Assembly: GCA_030374735.1 (NCBI GenBank) | Contig: JASCIV010000570.1 | Location: forward strand, 1-16,430 | Direction: 5' to 3' | Source: Gracilaria caudata | Taxonomy: Eukaryota; Rhodophyta; Florideophyceae; Gracilariales; Gracilariaceae | DNA: 16,430 nt | In this document: positions 1-6,844 of the stretch, piece after piece | How the letters are laid out: each line of letters begins with the position of its first letter | Numbering within the stretch: the first letter of the stretch is position 1 | Translations under genes and position numbers: made by a program | The notes under the pieces: generated by a model | The model's database searches: none | Told to the model about the DNA's origin: nothing | What the model saw: only the letters and a program-made list of their open reading frames with translations

Positions 1-37
1 AGTTCCACGCACCTCGCCCCCCGCCCCGTGAGCTACT

Positions 38-1774
38 ATGAGCGACGAAGATACTTCGCCCGATAGCTCGCTCGTCGCCGCCGCGCTCGAGCTCCCCATG
101 TCGCACTACCTACAATGGAGTCGCCACGAACAAGTAGCCGCCGCGCTCGCGCTCTTCAAGACCGAGCGCGAAATCCGCAAAACTGGTCGGCTGGACCTCG
201 TCACCTGGGTGCAGTATATCTGTGGTTTCGGTTACCCGGGCCCCTCAGAGTCCGCGTGGGCACAGCTTTTCTCCGCCTGCCGCGTTATTCCCTCGCTGCA
301 CCCCGGACGCACCTATCTGCGTGAGCACGAAATCGCCGTACTCTTGGCGTACGCCAAGATCACACCAGACAATGGCGACTCCATGACGCCAGCGCAGCTT
401 GTCAAGCATCGCATCAAGCCGGCTGTGCTGGGTCGTTCTGTTGCTCGCACCCCCGGCATTTTGTACCATATTCATCAAAAGTTTGAGAATTGGGCGCTGG
501 GTCCCTTTACAGACATGTACTGTGCACTGTGTGTGTCTCTGTGTTGCCCAGATCCACTGCCACCACCCAACCACCCCACGCCCAGCACGCTCTCTGATAT
601 TGGGGATACTATCCGCCAAAGTGCCACCGCCCACACCAACGCCACTCTCAAGTCTTGGGGCTCTGTCATGACTTCGGTACTAGATATTGACATCAACAGC
701 AAATCTGCTCGCATGCAGCGCTTTGAAGGAAAGCTGCACGAGAAGCGTCGTTTCATATATCAGCAAATCTACGTCAAGATTTCCGAACAGTGGCTGCGTT
801 CTACGACCAGTGCCGACTTGCAATCGCCTTTCGACCACTCTGAGCACAGCGATTGCACCCCTCAGCCCAGTCTAATCAATGATTTCCCCTCGAAATCCCC
901 CCAGTTAGATGTGTGCGAACCTAAAGAGAAAGCCGCCGCCAGCTCGCCTTCGCGCATCAGTATTCCCTCGTGGAGCGTTGTCGTGACCGAAGTTATCGTT
1001 TGTCAGCTCCACAGGTCTTCCCGATACGGACAAGCTGCGTTGGATTTCATTCCCTCAGAAGCACATTCGCCCCAGAATGTGAACTACGCTCAGGAAGCTG
1101 CTCCCTTTGCGTCGTCAACAACTTATTTGCGAATTGGGTCACGCAATCCGCCCTCGCTCTGCACAGAAGTGAGTGGAATTCCCCTGAGTCACACTTGTCG
1201 CGGGCTGGCGCTGCGACTAAAAGTCGGGGTTCTTCCACCCAAGGTGGGCAGCGAGCGACCAAGGTTCGAGATTGTTGGCATCGAGAGTGTGAACTGGGTC
1301 GAACTGAGCGCCGAGCAGGACAAGTGTTACAGGCATGATACGTTGCGCAGGGGCCGCAACTCCGGCAGCGATGCATCTTACGTGGGCGAGAGGGCGGGCA
1401 TGCGAAGGCAGACATTTGATCTGAGCCAAGGTCTGCGCAAGCATGAAATCCAGATCAGTGTGCCCTCGCCGCTGCTGCGGCGACTGCGCATGGAAACGAA
1501 GATTGCGGAGGATTGCGGCGTGGGCTCGGCGATGATGAAGATGGAGGACATGGCACACACAGCGGGCACGCATGCTTCATGCGCGTCGCTGGACCTGGGA
1601 TTGGCATTTGACGACGACGGGTGCGAGAGATTCAGCGAACAATGTTGGATCGATTGGCACACGAATGCGGTGGTGACGTACGTCACGCCGAGTGATAGGG
1701 AGTTCTACGCGGCGACTGCGGCGAAGACCGACATGTTGCATTTCCCGGAACACGGGCGGTCTGGTACGCCGTAA
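38..1774 (+). CDS. Hypothetical protein, 578 aa, possible relative of the next gene
   Basis: I do not recognise this protein. The start is fixed by an in-frame TGA at 29-31 just before the ATG, which has A at -3; the stop is TAA. Residues about 25-165 are predicted helical and contain a patch (about 35-153) with Phe-Gly-x-x-Gly-Pro, Trp74-x-x-Leu-Phe, Leu-Arg (94-95), Ala-Val-Leu (100-102) and Trp152 that recurs in the next gene. Then come a Cys- and Pro-rich turn (161-185), a further helical stretch (about 200-255), a Ser/Pro-rich linker (about 255-310) and a mixed C-terminal part (about 310-560) that may hold a beta-rich domain. I see no signal peptide, membrane segment or catalytic motif. 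The length of the frame and codon-like composition support a real gene. The opposite strand and other frames carry only short shadow ORFs. Confidence 0.75.
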   Translation: MSDEDTSPDSSLVAAALELPMSHYLQWSRHEQVAAALALFKTEREIRKTGRLDLVTWVQYICGFGYPGPSESAWAQLFSACRVIPSLHPGRTYLREHEIAVLLAYAKITPDNGDSMTPAQLVKHRIKPAVLGRSVARTPGILYHIHQKFENWALGPFTDMYCALCVSLCCPDPLPPPNHPTPSTLSDIGDTIRQSATAHTNATLKSWGSVMTSVLDIDINSKSARMQRFEGKLHEKRRFIYQQIYVKISEQWLRSTTSADLQSPFDHSEHSDCTPQPSLINDFPSKSPQLDVCEPKEKAAASSPSRISIPSWSVVVTEVIVCQLHRSSRYGQAALDFIPSEAHSPQNVNYAQEAAPFASSTTYLRIGSRNPPSLCTEVSGIPLSHTCRGLALRLKVGVLPPKVGSERPRFEIVGIESVNWVELSAEQDKCYRHDTLRRGRNSGSDASYVGERAGMRRQTFDLSQGLRKHEIQISVPSPLLRRLRMETKIAEDCGVGSAMMKMEDMAHTAGTHASCASLDLGLAFDDDGCERFSEQCWIDWHTNAVVTYVTPSDREFYAATAAKTDMLHFPEHGRSGTP

Positions 1775-1973
1775 GCTGGCGGGGCTCTAGTGCGCGGGGG
1801 TGTGCGCGTGGTGTTGAGTGGGAGCGCAGAGGCGATGTTAAGAGAGAGAAAGAAGTTTAAGAATACGGTGCTCTTTTGCAGGGAAGCGGACGATTGGCTG
1901 AAAACTGGGAGACGAGAGTTGCAAGCGGCGGGTGAGGATTATACGAAGGGTAGCTCAAGATTATATGGAGAGG

Positions 1974-1995
1974 ACTGGCGGTGGAACTGGCGGTG
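1974..1995. repeat. Two-copy 12-bp-period direct repeat
   Basis: ACTGGCGGTG occurs at 1974-1983 and again at 1986-1995. It is a short local duplication in noncoding DNA with no function I can assign. Confidence 0.6.
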
Positions 1996-2583
1996 AGGGC
2001 GAGTGGAGAGCTGACGGTAGAGGCGGCGCATTGGTTGTACACTATGGAGGCGAGGCTCGGAGGAGAAGAAGGCTGTTCGCACGCTGTCGTGTAAAAGTAT
2101 CTCTTGGAAGGCTTTTTTTTTTTTTTTTTCTTGACGCGGTGGGTGTTTGCATATGCGCTGTTTGCTGCATAACCTTGGGTACTTCGGCGACAGCTCACGA
2201 ATTATTGTTCGCGGAACCAATAGAATTAGGCGCAGGGCTGGTGAGACGCACCAACTTTTTCCGCTGGCGAAGGACTTCAATGCCGAGGTGACGGCCGGAG
2301 GTGAGGTAGGGTTGTGCTTGTTGCGTGAGCGTTGATCTCGGCGCTGCGGCTTCTGTTGTTGTACAGCTGTGGCGGTGTACACGTGCTGCGACCGCGCCAT
2401 TGAAAAAAGAGCATGTCACTTTTTTTTTTTTAATGTGCGTTTCCAATGATTTATAAGGCGGTGGGTGAGCTGTGGTGATGGTGTTGTTCAGCGCTCAAAG
2501 GCTGAGCACGATGTGGACGAGTATTACAGCGAATCACCACTTACAGCTGGGCACGGCGCGCTGTGCCGTGAGAAGTCGTCTCG

Positions 2584-2644
2584 CCAATAGGAAGCGGCCG
2601 CGGCGAGCGCAGCAGCGCGAGCGACAGTGGAAAGCATAAAAAAG
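2584..2644 (+). promoter_or_regulatory. Candidate promoter: CCAAT box plus TATA-like element
   Basis: CCAAT at 2584-2588 is followed about 47 bases later by CATAAAAAAG at 2635-2644, a spacing common for CCAAT/TATA promoters. If used for the gene at 3385 it implies a leader of roughly 700 bases containing upstream ATGs (for example at 2675). A start site closer to 3385 is equally possible. A second CCAAT (2443-2447) next to TTTATAA (2450-2456) is spaced less plausibly. Confidence 0.3.
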
Positions 2645-2773
2645 TTTTTCCCGAAAAAGGCGCAGCAACGCGGCATGCGCCTCGCGCGCCGGCGTGACGC
2701 CGCCGCCATCGCGCGCCGCCGACTGTCTGCTCGCGTGCCCAATGGGCGCGCACGGGCCAACCCTGGTGTCGCC

Positions 2774-2790
2774 CGTGACGCGGCGTCACG
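2774..2790. repeat. 17-bp palindrome with TGACG cores
   Basis: CGTGACGC and GCGTCACG are perfect 8-base inverted arms around a single G. Each arm contains TGACG, the core bound by bZIP factors, and a third TGACG lies at 2695-2699. It could be a regulatory site for the gene at 3385. The background is GC-rich, so chance is possible. Confidence 0.4.
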
Positions 2791-3384
2791 CCGCTCAGCC
2801 TCGTCGCGCGCAGCCGCTCGTTCTCTTTGTGCCGTCTTATATTTGCGTCCAAGCGTGGCGCACATGTGCGCGTCGACGGCGTGCGACTTCGCGCTCGCTC
2901 ATTGCGCAACTTGCTTGCGCTTCGCATCGCTTCGGCGCGCGGCGTATTGCGAGATAGCACGTACCGACCTGCCGCATCGCAACGTACCCAACTGCGACTG
3001 GCGTCCTTCCCGCACCGCCGCTTTCCGCTGCGCGCGCGTTTATCTTCTCCTCGTCGCCTCCGCCTCCGCCACGCGCCCGTCTGTTCCGCCATTCTCTCTT
3101 GCGTCAGGTTCGAGTCGCTCGCGTTTCGACCACCCCCCCCTCCCCTGCATTTCAATCCATCATCCACCATCTCACCCCCTACCAACCCCTCCGACCGCGT
3201 CGAACCAACGACGCGCGGAGAACACGCACCATCGCAAGAATGTTGGTGGCCAGACCACCTGAACGGTAGCACCCAAACCGTACCGCATCATTCCCTTCCA
3301 TACTCTCATACTGCTTCGTCGTTCACCAGCGCGAGCGCCTGCGCCGCCGACCGCCCTTCCGACACACTGCTCGACAACCATCGC

Positions 3385-4254
3385 ATGGGCAATATGATCG
3401 AGTATCTCTTGGCCGCCATGCATCATCATCACCACCACCACCACGAGCATCCACTAATGCCGCTACTTGGCGCTTCTAGCACCCCTGCACCACACCCTTA
3501 TCAACCTGATATTTGCGTGGATTCGTTGAGCGTGCGCGCCAGTCGAACTCATGCGTCTTTGCGGAGTTACCAATCACTCGCTACAATCCTCGCCAACAAT
3601 CCCATGCTTTCAAAGGCGCTACAGCCTTTCTTCAAGCCGCGCAACACAACCGCCTACGACGCTGTCTCGTTTCTGTATTCATTTGGAGTCGTTGGCCCTA
3701 CAGTCGACCATTGGCACACGCTTTTCTTCGCCTCGTTGGCCTCTCAGCTCCGTGTGGAGGATTTAGCCGTTCTCACTGCCTGTGCTGCTTGCGGTGTGAG
3801 AGAAATGACCGATACCCTGCCTGGTACCGTCTCAACCGTCATTTTTGGCGCTGACGCGTTGCCAGCTTCCTTAGATAAGGTTTGTGACTTGTACGACGAC
3901 TGGCTTGTTTCGGAACATTTCTTCGAACGCGTGTTGGAGCTACACATCAGTGCCGCCGCGGAAAGGTGGTCCATACACGTCCGCAACACTGGCTGTACCG
4001 TGCGTGTCAATGAGAAAATGTGGAACATTCCAAACCAACTGTCTCCCACCACTGTCACCGAAGTGTGCGCCAAACTTATGGTGGCCTCGGTTGCACCTAA
4101 AGTTGTACAACAGTTGTCGTTGATGATAAGTTATGGTGGTCGAGATCGTGTACACGAGTTGCTGGAACCTAGTTTGATGCCAGCTTTGTATGCGGCTGTT
4201 GTGCATGCGAAATCCATACTATACGAGCGTATTCTTAGTGCGTTTGGCCGCTGA
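3385..4254 (+). CDS. Hypothetical protein with N-terminal poly-His tract, 289 aa
   Basis: I do not recognise this protein. The frame is open well upstream (to about 2827) but the first in-frame ATG is 3385. The next, at 3394, has a better context (A at -3) and would remove only three residues. The stop is TGA. Residues 13-20 are eight consecutive His, followed by Glu-His. Residues about 60-190 are mainly helical and carry Phe-Gly-x-x-Gly-Pro (100-105), Trp110-x-x-Leu-Phe, Leu-Arg (122-123), Ala-Val-Leu (128-130) and Trp173. The same order and similar spacing occur in the upstream gene on the same strand, suggesting an old tandem duplication. Residues 190-289 are a second helical and strand part ending at a Phe-Gly-Arg terminus. 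No signal peptide, membrane segment or catalytic motif is visible. Confidence 0.65.
   Translation: MGNMIEYLLAAMHHHHHHHHEHPLMPLLGASSTPAPHPYQPDICVDSLSVRASRTHASLRSYQSLATILANNPMLSKALQPFFKPRNTTAYDAVSFLYSFGVVGPTVDHWHTLFFASLASQLRVEDLAVLTACAACGVREMTDTLPGTVSTVIFGADALPASLDKVCDLYDDWLVSEHFFERVLELHISAAAERWSIHVRNTGCTVRVNEKMWNIPNQLSPTTVTEVCAKLMVASVAPKVVQQLSLMISYGGRDRVHELLEPSLMPALYAAVVHAKSILYERILSAFGR
3418..3450 (+). repeat. CAT/CAC repeat encoding eight histidines
   Basis: After an in-frame ATG come three CAT and five CAC codons, then GAG CAT. The mixed codons suggest the His run is not just a fresh slippage product of one codon, although CAC x5 could have expanded that way. Confidence 0.85.
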
Positions 4255-4867
4255 GAAATGGTTCATAAGGCTTGTGGAACGCTTGCGGGGTTTCCTGTTG
4301 GTTGCATTTGTTGATTCGATAGCTATTGGACTGCCTTGGGTTTCACGTACTTGACGTAGATGTCTGTTCACTATTTAGATGTATCATGGAAAACATCTGG
4401 TCTACGCGGTCAAAAGTAGGGTTGAGCAATAGGGCGGGTACGATTCAGCGTGCGTTCAACTGTTTTGCATGCGTATCGCTGCTGGTTTCCGCGAATGAAC
4501 TTTGTCTTTGCGCGGTGTCAGTGTTCTGACTCTGTACATGAACTTCTCTCTGGAAGAGAGCTAATCGTACTCTAGTTGCCATGCGTCTGTAGCTCGAAAA
4601 GCTTCTCCGGAAGACTTGTTCTTCTGTCACATTGCGGTCTTTTCTGCTGGAGCTTTCTAACCAGCAATGATCGAACGGCAATGAGAAAACGCTCGATCCG
4701 GATGCAGTATGGTAGTGAACGAAACACTGATATACGTCCGCTGCCTAGTGGCGTTTGAGCAACGGATTCACTGGTAGATTCATACCTTATTTCCAGTGCC
4801 GAGGGTTGCCTGAATTGCTAGCGGTACCGTCGTACCCATGTGTAATCACGCATGATTTCAGATTTGA

Positions 4868-4906
4868 ACTTTTCCCTTCACAGGGAAAGTCCTTCCCTTC
4901 GAAGGG
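4868..4906. repeat. Two adjacent inverted repeats (hairpin pair)
   Basis: TTTCCCT (4871-4877) and AGGGAAA (4882-4888) form a perfect 7-bp stem with a TCAC loop, extendable to position 4868 if one T bulges. Directly after it, CCCTTCGAAGGG (4895-4906) is a perfect 12-base palindrome. Both reuse the same CCCTT/AAGGG core. Function unknown; the pair could be an RNA hairpin or a protein-binding site. Confidence 0.7.
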
Positions 4907-5078
4907 TTTCGGTTCAGTATGTTTCTTCGGAAATGTCCCAAGTGCTCCCTGTTGCTGTTGAGGTGAAAACCCGTGCGTATATCTCCTAGCACAAAGACTG
5001 GGCTGAGCGGGGGGTGCACTTGCACTGGGTTGCCAAATGGCAAAATTTAATGAGGGACTTGCCTCCGAGGGTGCCATC

Positions 5079-5094
5079 TACAGTACCTACTGTA
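5079..5094. repeat. 16-bp palindrome TACAGTA-CC-TACTGTA
   Basis: Perfect 7-base inverted arms are separated by CC. The short spacer suits a dimeric protein-binding site better than an RNA hairpin. No partner gene is obvious. Confidence 0.65.
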
Positions 5095-6008
5095 CCTTGA
5101 CCCCTTGACGCCGCGTGTCTCTCCTGTCACGTTCCAAAAAAAAACCCACAGAAAAGCTGCCGCGGAAACCATCATGGTGCACCGCTGTAGAGCGCAACGC
5201 TTGTCCTGCAGCAGCGGTTTCGAAATGACAACATTTCAAGCCCCCTTCTCACACGGCCGGGGACTGCTCACAGTCATGTCTGGTATACTCACCGAGTCCA
5301 TTCTCCACGAAGACAGCGTGATGTCCCGAGGGAGCATAATGGCAATCGGTTCCACCCTTGCGCAGCGAAGGGTTTTCACTGGATAGTGGATTTTTTGCAA
5401 CGTTCAATACTTATTATACACAACCTTGTGAAGTGCGAAACAAGTGCCACGGACCTTGGCAGACTCATGAAAGACATGCTACGGCATCATTGGTTACGGT
5501 CTTCGACGGCAGAGGAGCGACTACACTACAGATAAAAGTTCTAATTCGTGATCGTCAAAAAGTTATAGCGTCTAGTTGCCTTGCTCATTGCCAGCAGCTC
5601 CTCCTGTCAGGAAGAAGATCGTGTTTGTGCCGCAAGATACTTTCGTACCACATCTCTCAATTTTGCTTTGCCATTGCTTATAGGCTTCTCGATATCAGTC
5701 AAATGCTCGGGAAGCGTTTAACAAGGAGCTAAGTCCAGCTCAGTGTATGACATTTGCGCGCGATAAGTTTTGCACACACTTGCACCATTGCATTGTACCG
5801 TCGTACTAATATCACGAGGTTTGTTGTAGCAGATCGCTGCTTGCGAAATATCCATATTGGCATGCATCATTATGGGAAACATATTTCGCCCCTCTAAAAC
5901 TCGCACAATATGAGATAATACAGGCGCTCTGAAGTTGAGGCTTAGCGCGAACGTCATTGGGAGAGGTGGAATTGTGGTTCCTTCTCAACTGAATTGTCTA
6001 AATACGAA

Positions 6009-6062
6009 GGTGCGTGCCGAGAAAACCTATTCGAGAACGCACCCAAGCTGAGAGGCTCTCAG
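6009..6062. repeat. Abutting stem-loops, possible structured RNA
   Basis: GGTGCGT (6009-6015) pairs perfectly with ACGCACC (6037-6043) across a 21-base loop. Four bases later CTGAGAG (6048-6054) and CTCTCAG (6056-6062) are perfect 7-base arms around one G. The pair lies about 45 bases before the small ORF at 6108. It could be a noncoding RNA or a leader structure. Confidence 0.6.
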
Positions 6063-6107
6063 TGAGAGCAGTAAACAAGATGGAAGAGCTCAATAATTAA
6101 ATCTCGG

Positions 6108-6449
6108 ATGGAAGTCATGAGCACAACGCAACACGTCATCGCAGGCGCGTCAAACATGGAATCTCGTTTCAAACGCATTCTGCCCAGAACGTGCGAAGGA
6201 ACGCTACAACGTACAGCAGCGGCCGACAAATCATTTTCCCAATTCGGCGCAGGCGCAGTGCGCCGAAACCGGAACGGTGAGAAACGTCATCAGCTGAAAC
6301 CTCTCTGGAAGCCGTTCCACGCTCAACCCAACGCACTGCGCAACCGCATGGCTAACGGGACAAAAGCAGAACGCCTCCGTGTGCTCGCCACGCATCGTTC
6401 GCGCAAGCCACCCGGAACCCTCCGTGCGAGCAACAGCGAGGTGTTTTGA
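6108..6449 (+). CDS. Possible small basic protein, 113 aa (doubtful)
   Basis: An ATG-started frame of 113 residues, with alternative ATGs at 6117 and in MESRF further in. The product is strongly basic, with many Arg and Lys spread along it, and has no hydrophobic segment or motif I recognise. In its favour are locally higher GC than the preceding 700 bases and a position between two genes on the same strand. Against it are the poor start context (C at -3), the short length and overlapping reverse-strand frames of similar size. It may be a chance ORF in the CLC gene's upstream region. Confidence 0.25.
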   Translation: MEVMSTTQHVIAGASNMESRFKRILPRTCEGTLQRTAAADKSFSQFGAGAVRRNRNGEKRHQLKPLWKPFHAQPNALRNRMANGTKAERLRVLATHRSRKPPGTLRASNSEVF

Positions 6450-6693
6450 CCTACGGTGACGATACAAATGCCATGCCAAAACGAATACGTGGCCGTGGGT
6501 CCCGAGAGCACAGCCCCATGCTCAATTCTCCGTTTTAGGGTGTTTTCCCAGTTTTGTGTTCTAAAGCTTCTGTGCCGCTTGGGGTGAATGGTTTCTATCG
6601 CGCTATCTTCACCGTTCATAGCCTCTCGATGCTTTCTTCTACTACAACTCATACTCGCCTACTCCCAGACACCTGCGGTGGTTACCTACACAA

Positions 6694-6711
6694 CGGAGTC
6701 TTCGGAGTCTT
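6694..6711 (+). repeat. Tandem 9-bp repeat upstream of the CLC gene
   Basis: CGGAGTCTT occurs twice head-to-tail (6694-6702 and 6703-6711), about 135 bases before the CLC start codon. It could be a promoter or leader element. Confidence 0.5.
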
Positions 6712-6844
6712 ACGTCGAAGGCTAACCCTTTATCTCAGCCTGCCAGGCCTCCCTTCGGCAACCTGATATCCGCTCAAGTCATTTGCTGTCTTTCATCTTC
6801 ATCACTTCGCAGTTGCTCGTCTTCTTTTGTATATCAGTCACCTA

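Larger units (their letters stand above)
1775..3384. other. Gene-free interval with GC-rich leader upstream of the next gene
   Basis: No convincing coding sequence. The first part (1775-2540) is mixed in composition, with a 17-T run at 2113-2129, a 12-T run at 2420-2431 and a short direct repeat at 1974-1995. The second part (about 2560-3110) is very GC-rich. It keeps long frames open on both strands (2627-3262 forward, 2541-3272 reverse, and the upstream extension of the next gene from 2827), but these lack suitable ATG starts and are Arg/Ala/Ser-rich, as expected of GC-rich noncoding DNA. A pyrimidine-rich stretch follows (about 3120-3200). The interval probably holds the 3' end of gene 1's transcript and the promoter and leader of the next gene. 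Confidence 0.6.
4255..6844. other. 2.6-kb interval without a convincing gene
   Basis: This is the largest gap in the window, more AT-rich than its flanks for much of its length. Forward frames at 5105-5386 and 5358-5732 begin with TTG, and the second has no usable ATG. Others are under 70 residues and featureless. What stands out is structure: tandem inverted repeats at 4868-4906, a near-perfect palindrome at 5079-5094, and two abutting hairpins at 6009-6062. One small basic ORF (6108-6449) is possible. No tRNA T-arm/anticodon pattern or C/D snoRNA box pair was found by eye. It could hold a noncoding RNA gene, long UTRs or a decayed gene. Confidence 0.55.

Noticed and set aside
2113..2431. 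Long T runs as RNA polymerase III terminators
   Set aside because: No A/B box or RNA gene structure seen upstream of either run; such runs also occur as plain homopolymers.
3100..3125. GGTTCGAGTC resembling a tRNA T-loop
   Set aside because: The flanking arms do not pair and no anticodon or D arm lies at the right distance.
2627..3262. 211-residue forward ORF
   Set aside because: Begins with GTG rather than ATG; basic, biased composition typical of GC-rich noncoding DNA; overlaps the likely promoter and leader of the next gene.
2541..3272. 243-residue reverse-strand ORF
   Set aside because: Arg/Ala/Gly-rich low-complexity product in very GC-rich DNA with matching open frames on both strands; no motif.
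5358..5732. 124-residue forward ORF in the large gap
   Set aside because: Starts at TTG and has no internal ATG until near its end; no recognisable feature.
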